In this document: in pieces, positions 1 to 10,996 of the stretch
How the letters are laid out: each line of letters opens with the position of its first letter
Numbering within the stretch: the stretch's first letter is position 1
NCBI GenBank assembly: GCA_002049455.2
Contig: KV918973.1
Coordinates: forward strand, 1-64,000
Reading direction: 5' to 3'
Length of the DNA: 64,000 bases
Source of the DNA: Porphyra umbilicalis
Taxonomy: Eukaryota; Rhodophyta; Bangiophyceae; Bangiales; Bangiaceae
Notes under the pieces: model-generated
Told to the model about the DNA's origin: nothing
The model's database searches: none
Seen by the model: the letters and a program-made list of their open reading frames with translations, nothing else
Program-made: the position numbers and the translations under genes

Positions 1-517
1 CCTCCACCTTTTCTGTGAAATGCGCCACGGATGCGCAGCGCCGCGACTACTGGGCCCACATTGTCAAGGCGTGCCTTGACAAATTTGCCGCGAGGCGCGG
101 GCTAGGTGTGCCCTGCCAGTCGACATGAAGACCGTACACGCAGGTTGGAGGCGTTGCAGACACGGTCGGCGGAGTGGAGCGTCGACGCGATGGAGCAGGT
201 TTGAGGGTCTCCCGCGCCTCCTGTGCATGCCAGTCGAGACGGGGGGACCTGTGGGCGACTTTTTGGCGGCCACCGTCGCGCTCGACGGCAAAGCGCCGAG
301 TGTCGGCGCAAACAACGCCGACGGTGTCGCCAGCGACGACACGCACAATGGTGGCGGCGGCGGCGGCGCCGCCGCCGCCGCTGACGGCTCTCGTGGACGT
401 GGACGGCCGACAAAGCGCTCGCGAGGTGTCTAGACACACACACCGACCGGCGGGGGGGGCTTTGCGCAGGTGGACGCGAGTGGGCACCCGCAGGGCACCC
501 CACCCCGGATGGGGATG
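1..517. other. No supported gene (left edge)
   Basis: GC-rich sequence with several overlapping open frames on both strands, none with a recognisable motif. A short GCC/GGC-rich patch near 350-390 encodes Ala/Gly in any frame. I see no RNA gene or repeat in it. Confidence 0.5.
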
Positions 518-693
518 TATTGCTGTCTTCTCAATTTTGGCCGATGTGGTCGAAGTCAAGATAGGGTCTGGTTCAACTACCCATTGGACGATCCATTTTA
601 TCCGGCTGAATGGATGGCTGAGACACTGTTTCGCACAGTTGATCACCCTTCTTGACATCGACGGGATCGGCCAAAATTGGGAAGACAGCAATA
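518..693. mobile_element. MITE A1 (TA-flanked, about 176 bp)
   Basis: The left end starts TATTGCTGTCTTCTCAATTT and continues to about 545; the right end (about 665-693) is its reverse complement with one mismatch over 28 bp. The outermost TA on each side is read as the target duplication of a Tc1/mariner-type insertion. The TATTGCTG terminus is shared with the larger copies at 33.7 and 41.5 kb, so this looks like an internally deleted member of the same family. It has no coding capacity. Confidence 0.75.
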
Positions 694-1354
694 CCGTTGG
701 TTTTATGGTAGCCGGTGGGCTACAAAAAAGAGTATTTTGCAAAAACAACCACCCCGTCGCGGCTACCGGGGTGCGGCCCGAGGGGACCCCGGCGCGTCGC
801 TGGTGATCCAAGCCCCCCCCCCAGGACGCCTGTGGGGTACACAGCCAAGGGAGCGCGTGTAGTTGTGGACGCTTCGCAGAGGAGGCGTATGACACGTGCG
901 GCGACGAGGAACCTCTAGGGATATGAGACACTGGGGTTTGCTAAACACAAGACATTGGTCGGGCGTCGAGGGTGGAGCAGGGGGGAGGGAGGGGGGAAGG
1001 CGGGCGGGGAAGGCTGCAGCCAAGGACAGAGACGTGGGGAAGGCTGCAGCAAAGGACAGAGACGTGGGGACGGGGGCGGACGGGTGGGGGAGGCAGGGGG
1101 GGGGGGGCGGACGCGCAGGGGGCGGGTGTGTTACTGTGCTTCTCACAAAACTCGGACCTCGGTGCGTCAGCTTTGTTGCAAACTCACTGTTTCATTGGCT
1201 CGGGGGCCGGTTCATGATGCCAAAGCGGATGTTGGGACGGGACCGTCTGCAACCAGCATCTGCCACCACACGTGCCACTGCCAGATTCGCAGGATACCGA
1301 ATGAATACAAACTTCCGTGGTTAAAATTAGCCGCTGCCCCCCTGTCGACAGCGG
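694..1354. other. Upstream region of the AAA gene with a duplicated 30-bp unit
   Basis: No gene is supported. A 30-bp purine-rich unit is tandemly duplicated at 1006-1035 and 1036-1065 with one mismatch, next to G-rich runs (about 1085-1110). The reading frame that starts near 955 runs through here only because the region lacks stops; it precedes the TATA box of the AAA gene and is not taken as coding. Confidence 0.5.
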
Positions 1355-1362
1355 GTATAAAT
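1355..1362 (+). promoter_or_regulatory. TATA box (TATAAATA)
   Basis: TATAAATA in the context GCGGGTATAAATACGG, about 150 bp before the ATG at 1514. This is a strong match to the eukaryotic core promoter and favours a start for the AAA gene downstream of 1390. Confidence 0.6.
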
Positions 1363-1513
1363 ACGGACCGGTCGATGAGACTACTGCGACCGCCGCCGAC
1401 GGGCGTCGACGTCACACCGAGGCGCCCTCGTGCGAGACCGCGCGGCTCGCTCGGCGGTGCGCGGGGTGCGCGCGGTGCCGCCGCCCTGTCGTTTGCCCCG
1501 CGTCTGCAGCACC

Positions 1514-2575
1514 ATGTCCCCGCCGTCGCCCTCGCCGCGCGGCACGCCCCGGGGTGGTCGTTCCGCGCGGGACCGCGCGGCGCTTGCCGCCGTGCGAGAC
1601 GTGGCGTCGCGCTTGGACGGGCGCCTCCACACCCTGCCGCCGGCGAGTGCCGCGAGCGCCGCCAACCGCGTGCCCCCCCCCCGCCCGTCGACGCAGGTGG
1701 CTCGCCGGTGCGCTCCGTCGGGGCCAAGCGCGCCCGCACCGACCGGTCAGTGTCGGGCGGGGCGACCAAGCGCCGCCGGCGGGGCGAGAAGGGTATTTTT
1801 CCCGAGCCCGAGCCCCCCGCCCGCTCCCGTGGGCAACGGTGGCGGGCACGACGCGCACGTGTTGCGGCTGCGCGAGGTGCTGGCGCTGCTCACCGCCACG
1901 CCGCGCGGGGAGGTGTCGGGCGGCCCCTGCCCTTTCCCCGGGGTGTGCTGCTGACCGGTCCGCCCGGGACGGGCAAGACGCTGAGCGTCCGGGTGCTCGC
2001 CTCACACGCGCGGGCGGCCAATGGTGGCGCCTCCGTGCCTCTGTACCTCATCCGCGGCGGCGAAATCCTCTCCAAGTACGTCGGCGAGGGCGAGCGCCGC
2101 CTCCGCCGCCTGTTTGACGCTGCGACCGCGGCGGCCCCGTCCATCTTGTTTTTCGACCAAGTCGACGCCCTCGCGGCGACGCGGGACGACAACCGCGACC
2201 ACTCGCGGGTCGTCAACACCCTTCTCGCCTTGCTCGACGGCTTTCGCTCGCGCGGTCGCGTGTTGGTCCTCGCCGCGACCAACCGGGTGGACCTGTTGGA
2301 CTCGGCGTTTCGTCGTCCGGGCCGGTTTGACTTGGAGCTCGACTTTCAGCTGCCCGACGCGTCCGACCGCCGGCGGCTGATGGAGCTGCACGCAGGCACG
2401 TCGGCAGACGAGACGGCGGTCTCGTACGTCGTCCGACGCACAGACGGCTGGTCGGGAGCGGAAATCCGGGGCCTCGCCACCGAAGCCGTGTGCTGCGCGT
2501 GGCGCCGGACCGACCCGCAGTGGCTCGAGGCGGTGGCGACCGCCGCCACAGACCCGGCGACAGTCGGGGGTGGTG

Positions 2576-2611
<36 letters not shown>

Positions 2612-3793
2612 CCGCCGCCGCTCCCAGACGTGACGCACGCGGACTGGGACGTGGCGCTGGCCTCCCGAGCGCAGACCGCCCGGGCGGGGGTATCCCCGGC
2701 GCTGCACCGGCCGCTGCCGTTGCGCCTGAGCGCGCTCCTCGAGCCGACCGTGTCGGGGTGGTGGGGGTCCTCGACACGCGCTTTCCGCTGGACAAGCTGA
2801 CCACCCCCGGCGCCGAGTGGGCCACCCAGGCCGTGGGCGGGCCGACGTCGAGTGCGTCTGCCGCCGCCATGCTCGCCGCGTGGCCGGTCCTCCCGCACCG
2901 CCTCTGCATTGCGGGGCGTGCGGGCATGGGGCAGTCGCTGGTTGGGGCTGCGGTGCTGTGCCACCTGCAGTCCCTGCCCGTGTTTGACGTCGGCTTCCTC
3001 TCCCTCACTGCGAGTGGCACCGACGGGCAGCTGCCGCTGCTGCTGTCCACGGTGGCGGCGGCCGTCCGCGTCGCGCCGTCGGTCCTGTACATGCCCGACG
3101 CCGAGATGTGGATGGCCGAGTCTGCCGCCGCCGCCGACGGGCGCCCACCGCGCTGCTGCGCAGCGTGCTGGCCCGCATCCCCGTCGACACGCCCGTGTTG
3201 GTGCTCGGCGTTGCCAACGCGACCGAGGACGTGACAAACGCGTGGGCGCCGACGTGGTCGACGGTCGTGCGCATGGGCGGGGCGTCGGAGCAGCGGCGGC
3301 GGCAGTACTGGTGCCCGGTCGTCGACGCGCTCAAGCGGTCGTGCGCAAGCACAAGACCGGCGTCGCGCGTGCCCGCGTCACCGATTGGACGTGGCGTTGG
3401 ACGGCGTGCACCTCACGCACGCACCCGTGGACGAGATGGAGCGCGTTTTTCAGCAGCTCCTCGACGCCCTCGCGAGCGTACACGAGGCAGCAGCACCTGC
3501 GGCGCACGGGATCGACGCGTGGGTGGCGACGGTGTTGGCGGCCATCGACCAGCTGTCTGACAGCGGCGGCCGCACGTCCCTCGGTGGCGCACGTGCCGCT
3601 CGGTCGGCCTCGCACGCACCGGACGGTGTGGCTGCTGCCGCATCTGTGGGGCACCGCGCCGGTAGCCGCGACACAAACGACTGACGCGACGCCTGTCCCA
3701 CCGTCGGACGAGGCGTCGACCGCGCCGACACCCCGAGCGGAGCGGGGCAAGCGCAACACCCGTCCCGTTCGCCGCTGCAACATCATGCTGTAG
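1514..3793 (+). CDS. ATAD2/Yta7-like double AAA ATPase, frame broken
   Basis: Probable chromatin-associated AAA ATPase of the ATAD2/Yta7 family (nucleosome-linked ATPases in the nucleus). The start chosen is ATG 1514 (context CACCATG) after the TATA box. The first AAA domain has Walker A GPPGTGKT (1957-1980), Walker B FFDQ (2152-2160), sensor-1 ATNR (Asn at 2281) and the RRPGRFD arginine-finger segment (2311-2331). The order and spacing match ATAD2 (ILSKYVGEGERRLR, then PSILFFD, then VNTLLALLDGF). A second, degenerate AAA lies at about 2875-3215 (GRAGMGQSL, then PSVLYMPD, then LLRSVLARIP), as in ATAD2. The frame changes near 1910-1950, 3140, 3340-3385 and 3600. No bromodomain was recognised. 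The Walker B Glu is Gln, which in AAA proteins blocks or slows hydrolysis. Either sequence indels near homopolymers or a decaying gene could explain the breaks. Confidence 0.7.
2577..2606 (+). repeat. Run of 30 G inside the AAA gene
   Basis: Thirty consecutive G between the two AAA domains; in the first-domain frame it encodes polyglycine, followed by polyalanine. Runs this long slip easily in replication and sequencing, can form G-quadruplexes, and are an obvious source of uncertainty about the frame. Confidence 0.9.
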
Positions 3794-4739
3794 GGTGGGG
3801 GGGGGGTGTGGCAGCCACAAACCGCCGCAGCCGAGCGGCGTGCGTCGACCGTCCATTGTTCCTGCGAGTGGGGTGGTCCGTGCGCGTGGCACGGTGTGCC
3901 GACGTAGCGTGGATGCGATTGGCCGAGGTCGTCACGTGACAGTTTGCCGGTACTGTACGGATCCCCGCGTATGTTTACACCACTGTATACCGTCTGTGAA
4001 GGGAGATTTTCCACGTCTTGGGTGTTTGTAATCCCTCTTTTGCAACAACTGTCAAACGAGATGTCGACAATCCGGCAACGCCTCGCCCGGTGTGGCGACA
4101 CACGCCGCTGCCAACGGTCGCGTGGTCTGTCCCGCTTGGCTGCACGCGTCTGGGCCCGCGCCAGGGGGTGTGCACAGGCGTCGCCGCTCCATCGCGTCGG
4201 CTGCCGCGCCAACGCGCCCATCCGCACGTGCGTGGCGTGCGGGCGCGCACGGGTGAGACCCCCTTGTCAGCCGTGATTCGCTTCGCCCTGTGCCGTCCAA
4301 ATGATTACGGGAGCAACCCCGTGCGGCCGATGCGGACAGACCACACGAGCACTACATACGAGAGGCGGGCTACAAGCTTCTCACAGAGACCTCGGGCTGA
4401 CCCTGCCCTTTCCCCGGCCAGTGGCGCTTCACTGGGGGTGGGACGCAAATGTCATTGCTGGCAATGGGGACCCACATTGGAATCTGAAATCGGCCTGTGC
4501 GTGGTCACCAGGGCCGATTTTTTCTTCGAGCCCATGTAGCTTGATCTTGCTGGTGTGTGCTCGTTGTGCGCCAGACGGGCGGACGGGGCACGGCGACGAG
4601 TGGGGCTCGTATGGAGTGCGGGGTTTTGCCTTTGTCAGGCGGCTCGGCACCTCCCACTGAACGGCAACCCTTCTTCGTGTTCTCTGGATCGGTTTTCCCC
4701 TCCCGCGCTTTGTTTTCAACAACCAGTCCGCCGCGCCAT
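3794..4739. other. No supported gene
   Basis: Moderately GC-rich sequence. Short open frames occur on both strands but none shows a motif, and no terminal repeats were found. Confidence 0.45.
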
Positions 4740-5590
4740 CGACGACAACACCGCCAGGGAGCTGCTTTGGGCCGCCAATCTCGTCGTCAGCTGCTGCTCG
4801 ACGGGCGGATGGGCTCAGTAGCCTTTGTTGCGAATGCAACTGACGACCTGGACGCCCTCCATGTGGCGGCTGAGCTCGGCATCAAGGGGGTGGCGACCTA
4901 CGGCGGCATCTCGGAGGCTGCCGTTTCCGGAAAGTTGCGCGCTCACGTGCCTTTCGTCAGGCGGCTCCGTAAGCGCGTCACCTCTGTCGCCGAAATGCAA
5001 ATGAGGTTGACCCAGAGGTTGCGGCGGGACACCTCGTCGCTCAAAAGAAAGACCGACGCGTTGGCGGCGGGTGGCGGGGACACCTTCCGGCTCCGCACGG
5101 GCATCAGCCGCGTAAAGGCTCGCATCCTCCAGCTGAATTCCGACCTCAAGACGATTCGTTAAGTCACCGACAAGGCCATTGTGGAGCTGGGTCAACGTGA
5201 GCACATCCTCAACCACCTCTGCGCGACTGCCCGTAACGCTTTCTGCCGCACCCAGTGGCGCATGGGTTTCGCCCAAGGGATGCGGGAGCTGATGGCGGCG
5301 AGCGTCATGTCGAGTGGATCGACGGGCCAGGACGCGACTGCCGAGCCGCGGTGCTGCCATCGCCGTCTGCACCCTGGCGCCGACGGAGGTGCCCTCCCTC
5401 GGCCAGCACGTGCGGCACAAGATGCTGGTGTCGCGAGCCGCCGCCGAGGCGACGCGGTCGGTTAGGATCGAGCTGCTGCCCGCGTCGGAGACGCAGTACC
5501 AGACACTGGAGGACTGTGCGAGGCCGGGGCAACAGGCTTCCGTATGTTATATTTCCTGGTCTTTACGACAGGGTACTCTCAAAGTGTAGT
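4740..5590 (+). pseudogene. Broken hypothetical reading frame
   Basis: I do not recognise this protein. One frame to the TAA at 5160-5162 reads like a helical, charged protein (ATDDLDALHVAAELGIKG, then VPFVRRLRKRVTSVAEMQMR and RLRRDTSSLKRKTDAL). After the stop the same style continues (KAIVELGQREHILNHL, then AFCRTQWRMGFAQGMREL), then shifts again near 5330 (PSLGQHVRHKMLVSRAAAEA). This looks like a decayed gene, perhaps from a mobile element, because repeat B1 follows directly. Confidence 0.35.
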
Positions 5591-5662
5591 GCTGCACACA
5601 TATGCTTAGGTGGGACTTGCTCTCCGTTTCAGAGGTGACAGTCTGCATTCATTTTCTCGGCC
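5547..5662 (+). repeat. Repeat family B, short copy B1
   Basis: About 115 bp that align with the starts of B2 (42421) and B3 (44401): a CCTGG ... ACAGGG segment, then TACTCTCAAAGTGTAGTG, then GTTTCAGAGGTGACAGTCTG. Only the left part of the family is present. Confidence 0.7.
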
Positions 5663-5799
5663 TGTCGTGCTCTGCTGTTTCGTGTCGGACATACGGAAAA
5701 CACTCACCGCCTGTCAGGCAAAGCACTGGTCCCGGCGGAGGTGGGAGTGAGCTGGACAGTGTCCGCACCACGGCCGGAGCGCCACCCCCCACAGGCTGG

Positions 5800-6170
5800 A
5801 ATGCAGGGACGTTTGTGATTGGCCAAGAGGAGCAACAGCAGTGCATGTTGGGTCCCATCTGTACAGAATGTGCCCGTACGGCCCGCAAACGCACGATCGG
5901 CGCACTCGTTTTCTGAGATATTTGAGAATCCTGAAGAAATCTCGATAACTCACGGCTCTGGGCTACTTTACCACATGAGACGACTGAGAAGGAAGAATAT
6001 CCAAGAAAACGGAGAATCTCGATTCTGCACGAACCTGGCCGTTGGAGAGCCAATGGCGCGTCGAAGATACGCACTCAGCAGCTGTTTGATGCTGTTCTAG
6101 ACCAATGGTTGGCCTGTTTTACAAAGCAGTCCCGGTCTGGGCCGATGAGGACAACATTGGGGATCAGCAA
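5800..6170. mobile_element. MITE A2 (degenerate, one end recognisable)
   Basis: Shares blocks in the same order with the complete copy A3 (33707-34151): GCAGTGCAT, then TACAGAATGTGCCCGTACGG, then GGCCGTTGGAGAGCCAATGG and GACCAATGGTTGGCC, and a right end GGGGATCAGCAA at 6159-6170. No matching left terminus was found, so the start is approximate. Confidence 0.6.
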
Positions 6171-7751
6171 CACATTGAGGGAGAATGTCTTTTCGATGCT
6201 GTCATAGAATCCGAGCTTCGTCACTGTAATGGCGGCTAGTCGTCCTGTCCCTTTGCTCTTGTGACCACCATGGCGTTGGGTCCCTTTTTTCTTACCCAGT
6301 TGTCGCTGTGTCTTTTTCTCTTCTCCAGTTGTCGCGTCCCCATTGTCGGTCCCCATTTGATATCTTCATCTTTGTCGTATGGTTCTCAGTATAAAACAAT
6401 GGTCAGCAAAGCAAATAAACACAGCACCCGGCGCGCCGCCACACGCAGGGGGGGGTCGACAGCGGAGGCCGCCAGATGCCTCAAGAAATGAACAAGAGAT
6501 GAGTAAAAACCCCGGCTGGGGCTTGGGGGGGGGACGGGGAAGGACGAGGAACACATTGAGGAAAAAACGTACCTGAGTGCAGCGCAACGTGCATGGTGTG
6601 CGGAGGGGGGGAGGGAGGGGGGCAAAGAATGGGGCAGATGCGGCGCGCGGGCGCAAAGAAAGGGGGGGGGGGGGGGCAAAAAAAGGGGCGGATGCGGAGC
6701 GCGGGCCCGAAGAAGGAGCGGATGCGGCGCGCGCGTCAAAGAGAGAGCATGGCGGTGCGGTGACGACGATGGAGTGGTGGTGTGAAAGGCCCGACGGAGG
6801 GGCCAGATGACAAGATGGTGAAACGACGGAAGAGAGCGGGGGGCAGTGCAGGCGCGCTGCTGACCATTTCTGGGCCTTGGTGTGGAGTGTATACTGTACA
6901 GTGGGGGTTCCCCGAAGGCATCTGTAAACGCTTTTGGCGGAACTGTAATCGCTTGCGTGTGTAATCCATTTGGACCAGAGCGATCGTGAGCCATCGAATG
7001 CTGAAACGTGGATATTCTTGATTGGGCGTGCAGATGGGACCATCCAATCAAATGGCCTAGAGGGTGACCATCAAATCGACTAGGGCCATCCATTCTATGA
7101 AACGTGGTCGCCTGAGCGTTGAGAACACGAATGGATCCCTACTAGAAGCTTCGCTAATCATCGCTTCTTGCTGCGGCGGGCTCCAAACGTGTATGCACGC
7201 GTGGCAACCAATGAGCGCGCGCCGTTCCACTCATATCTGCCTCAATATGTGTCCTGTGACAATAGAATCCCAAACGCCGGGTCACTAAATTGTACCCTGA
7301 TTTTGGTACGCTTGAAGACTGCTGATTGAGACACTCACGCTGCGGAGAACGCGACATCGCCATGAGGCGGGCCTCGGCGGCTTCCCCCCCATGACCGCTT
7401 TGGTCTTAACGTGAGTGAGCAGCGACACGAGCGACTGAGGTTGATGGCATGCTTGGTCGACATTTGACCCCGCACTCCCTGCCTGCGTCTGGTTTGGTCG
7501 TTGTCTCCCACTGCTCGCGCTGGTTCTCCGTTGCGGCGAGTCGCCCCCTTCTGGACGAGCGGGAGCACCTGTTTTCCTGTCATCACGATATGCGTCTGCA
7601 TGTTTCGCAGTTTAGCCTTCTTTCCCAATGGACACGCAGTAGCTTGCGGATGCCTTGTCGGCGGGAACGGCAGCTGCAGGGGTGACTCAAGCGGCGTCTC
7701 CGGGCGGGTGGAGTTCTCGACTGGGGCGGCCCGAGCACAGCGCCTGGCCCC
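6171..7751. other. Non-coding stretch with purine-rich imperfect repeats
   Basis: At about 6590-6760 there is a G/A-rich tract with imperfect copies of GCGGATGCGGCGCGCG and G runs; open frames on the complementary strand are by-products of it. The remainder (6760-7640) is of ordinary composition with no recognisable gene or terminal repeat. Confidence 0.4.
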
Positions 7752-7758
7752 TATATGA
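7752..7758 (+). promoter_or_regulatory. Possible TATA box (TATATGA)
   Basis: CCCCTATATGAGC lies about 130 bp before ATG 7889 and 180 bp before ATG 7934, a spacing like that of the other TATA-bearing genes here. It is a weaker match than the one at 1355. Confidence 0.35.
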
Positions 7759-7933
7759 GCTCCGCGCCCCCGCCTGGGACTCGGTGTTAGGGAACCGGAC
7801 GTTGCAGTGCACGTTGGTGGATATCACGACGTCGGCGTTGTGCCGGTGGGGACTCGTGCTGGTCGTGCCGTTCTCCGTCTTTGGCGGCATGACATTGCCC
7901 GCGTATCTGCGGCTGGCGGGACGAGCGCCAGAC

Positions 7934-8925
7934 ATGGGTTGTGGGACGCGCTGCAAACCCCCGCTGCGACCACTGCTGCGGTGTGTGGTGCTGCTCGGCT
8001 GCTTCTTGCTGTTGGGGGCCACGGCTGCGGCGGTCGACCGCCGCGCCGCGCCTGGAGATGCCCACGTGACGGCCACCATGCGCGAGGCGTCGGCGGGGGA
8101 ATCGTCGCACGCCCTAGGCGCCATGGCGGTGGTGGTGGGGGCGGCCGTCGATACCTTCTGGGCCGAGCACAAGCTCGTCGTCGGGGCGCTGGGCGGTGTC
8201 GCCGCCACCCTACGCCGCTTCCAAACCGTCCAGGCTCGCGCCGTCGCCGTCCATGACCTTCGGCAGCTTCTTCGCAGGGACATCACTGAGGCCAACTTGC
8301 AGGCGGCGGTCTTCGCCATCCGCCACGTGATGAACCTCCTCTCGGACTGCGGCAGCTGCTCGACCTTTTTCCATCATGTGGCGCCGACGCCGGGGTGGGT
8401 GGCTTTTTGTTGGACGGGCGTCGTCCACACATACAACAAGCCAACGACCTTTGCCGCGCCGCATGCGCTGCTCGGGTGGCCGGAACCCATTCGCGCACCG
8501 ACAGTCGGGTGGGACTTTTTGCGGTTGGACCCGCTGCCGCCCCTGGAGCGCCATAGGTACACCACCAATGACGTCTACGACGTGCAGGCGGTGATTGCGG
8601 CGGGCACCGAGGAGGTCACCGCCGCGGCGCTGCAGGCCGTCGTCTCCAAGGAGCTGGCCGCAGACCGCCGGGTCGTGTCGGCCAACTTTACGGCGGCCAT
8701 GGCGGCCGCACAACAGATGCGGATGGATGCTGACGAGATGGTTGCTAACGTCACGCTGTCTCGAAAGGCGCAGAAGCAGTACGGCCGAGCCAAGAGGCTC
8801 GCAGCTGAGGCGTGGAATGAGGCCAGGGAGCATTTAGAAGACGAGTTGCAGGACCTGCTGAATGACGACAATGGCAACAATGGCAAGAAAGGCAAGAAAG
8901 GCAGCAACGTCAGCAGCAGTGGTGA

Positions 8926-8991
<66 letters not shown>

Positions 8992-9688
8992 TGATGACGA
9001 TGATGACGATGATGATGACGAGAACGACAACGGCAAGTCATTCAAGAAGCCGAAGAACAGTAAGAAGAATAAGGTCAAGGACGTACTGTCTGTCAGAATT
9101 TCGGAGACGCGTGCCCAGGCGATTCGCCGCCTTGAAGGGGAGCTGGCCAACGCGCGGCAGGCGTACGACGACGCGCTGGCGACCGCTGCCGCCGTCCGTG
9201 ATGCGTCTCTGGCGGCCGACATTGCGGCGGCCAACGCCGCCCGGGTCGTGGCGTACGCGGACGCGCTCGCCCTCGAGACCGCCGCCCAGGCGACGCTGGA
9301 GCAGGCGATCGCGGCCCTTGAGCGGCGCCACGCCTTCGTCCCACCGGCGGTGACGACCGCGCCGCCGCCGCTGCCGCCCGGCGTGGCCGCCCCCGCCGCG
9401 CGCCCGGCCATGTCCATTGACGCGGCGCCCGGAGCCGCGCGGGGCAAGGCGCCCGCGGAGCTGCAGCCCGCGGCGGTGGACTATTTCAACGACGTGCCGG
9501 CGGCCATGGACTTGACCGCCGTCGGCGGCTCCTTTGAGGGCCAGTACCGAGCGTACGGCCTGCGGCAGCCGTTTGACACGCACCTGTGCAGCAAGTCGAT
9601 CAACTCGCTGGACGTGTGCACGTTTCTGTGCTGCCAGACGCGCATGCCGGGCTCGTCCGAGTGCCTCTCGACGTCGTTCTGTTTTTGA
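7934..9688 (+). CDS. Predicted secreted protein with a 32-residue Asp tract
   Basis: Function not recognised. From ATG 7934 the protein is 584 residues. The frame is open further upstream, and ATG 7889 is an alternative start that adds 15 residues. Residues about 12-33 are a basic segment followed by a hydrophobic core (LLRCVVLLGCFLLLGATAAA), a typical secretory signal. Residues about 330-362 are 32 consecutive Asp, flanked by Lys-rich stretches (NGKKGKKG before; KKPKNSKKNKVKD after). Ala-rich helical heptads follow (RAQAIRRLEGELANARQAY), then a Pro-rich linker and a Cys-rich C-terminus (HLCSKS, CTFLCCQTR, SFCF). The acidic tract suggests calcium or polycation binding, for example in an extracellular matrix; that is inference. 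The frame is intact through the repeat. Confidence 0.7.
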
Positions 9689-10035
9689 CGCGACGAGGGG
9701 GGGGGGGGGGGGGGAGGTCGCCCGCTTTGCCTGTGGCGGGCGCCGCACGGTGTGTCGCTGGCTCTCTTGCTGCGTTCCCTTGGTCGTGTCGACGACCGAT
9801 GCCGCCGCGCGCGCTCGGACGTAGCGGGGAGGTGGGCGCCGGCGGTGGGCACCCCGCCAGCGGGGGCATCATTAAAAACGGCGCGGGAGCCCCTTGGGCC
9901 TTGGGCCGGTGCTTTCGGACGCTCGGGCGATTCCCCTCAATCTCGGTGCGGCGCGCGGCACGCCGCCCGCACGGGCGCGCGCGGATCTGCGCCGCCCGCC
10001 CCGCCCCGCGCGCCGCCGAGCGCGTGCCGACACGG
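9689..10035. other. 3' flank with poly-G run; no gene
   Basis: Directly after the stop codon there is a G run of about 18 (9699-9716). The rest is GC-rich and leads into the 30-bp minisatellite. No polyadenylation signal was identified. Confidence 0.4.
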
Positions 10036-10201
10036 TGCGCGGGCGGCGGGCGCGCGCCGGCGCGCTGCGCGGGCGGCGGGCGCGCGCCGGCACGCTGCGC
10101 GGGCGGCGGGCGCGCGCCGGCACGCTGCGCGGGCGGCGGGCGCGCGCCGGCACGCTGCGCGGGCGGCGGGCGCGCGCCGGCACGCTGCGCGGGCGGCGGG
10201 C
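10036..10201 (+). repeat. 30-bp GC-rich minisatellite (left part)
   Basis: Five to six direct copies of a 30-bp unit (core GCGGGCGGCGGGCGCGCGCC followed by GGCACGCTGC). The array continues at 10946-10996 beyond the inserted element C1; removing C1 and one GGGC rebuilds a continuous unit. Confidence 0.9.
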
Positions 10202-10945
10202 CACGCCTAGTCAAGGGCGGACATGGTGTATTCGTCATTACAGTTTTTTGTGAATATATTCAGACGACACGTCTCATTCGGACAGTCCGGCCCCTCTCTG
10301 CAGCATGCTTCTGAAGGCTTCGGCCTACGAGCTCGACCACCCAGTTTCTCAGTGCAGCACACGTCTTTTTCATTGCTTTTTTCTGCAAACGCTACTAGAC
10401 TACGTGATGATGTCGAGGACCCCAACAGGACCCCTGGGACCCCTGCTTGTTTTCCCGCTATGGCCACCTCTCTTTCGCACTTGGGAGGCCTCCCAGAGAC
10501 ATCGTAAAGGCCACTACGGCTGCAAAAAGAACGTCAGACAGCATGTGCAGAGTCCCAAAGGATAGGAGAGGTGGCTACATGATATGTAAAGGCTCTATGG
10601 ATGCCGTACCGGTAGCTCTGGCGGTGGTGTCGGATTGGGAGGGTGGACTCTGACGAGCAGAAATGTAAAACTGCTATCGAAAATGTTGCCGAATGCGTCC
10701 ACCGGAGCCGCTTTGTTTCATCGAGAGATCAGATAGTTATTGTCCAAGCGTCTGTTGATTGGGTGCTGAGTGCCACGTCAAGCCCATTCGAAACTTATTT
10801 TATATTTCCACCTGGACCATGTCAGTACGCTCGTCCACCAATGAGGTGAAGCGAGCCCCTTGCATGATGAGGGAATCACCAATGGAAGGACGGATTCACA
10901 TGAAAAACCCAGATGTCCGCTTTTAGGCCCTCTTGACTAGGCGTG
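10202..10945. mobile_element. Non-autonomous element C1 (744 bp, 4-bp TSD)
   Basis: Ends are CACGCCTAGTCAAG and its exact reverse complement. A second shared block, GCGGACAT, follows at slightly different distances inside each end. It is flanked by GGGC on both sides (10198-10201 and 10946-10949), and the minisatellite is seamless when the element plus one GGGC is removed. The same terminal blocks bound C2 at 16.1 kb. There is no coding capacity. A 4-bp duplication and CAC terminus would fit the CMC/Chapaev group, which is only a suggestion. Confidence 0.85.
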
Positions 10946-10996
10946 GGGCGCGCGCCGGCACGCTGCGCGGGCGGCGGGCGCGCGCCGGCACGCTGC
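10946..10996 (+). repeat. 30-bp minisatellite (right part)
   Basis: Continuation of the array interrupted by C1, with about 1.5 more units before the sequence changes to a CCG-rich tract. Confidence 0.85.

Noticed and set aside
955-1354. AAA gene starting at the ATG near 955
   Set aside because: It would start upstream of the TATA box, run through G-rich repeats, and be out of frame with the homologous segment before Walker A.
10036-10996. CRISPR-like array
   Set aside because: Direct tandem 30-bp units without spacers; it is a minisatellite in a eukaryotic context.
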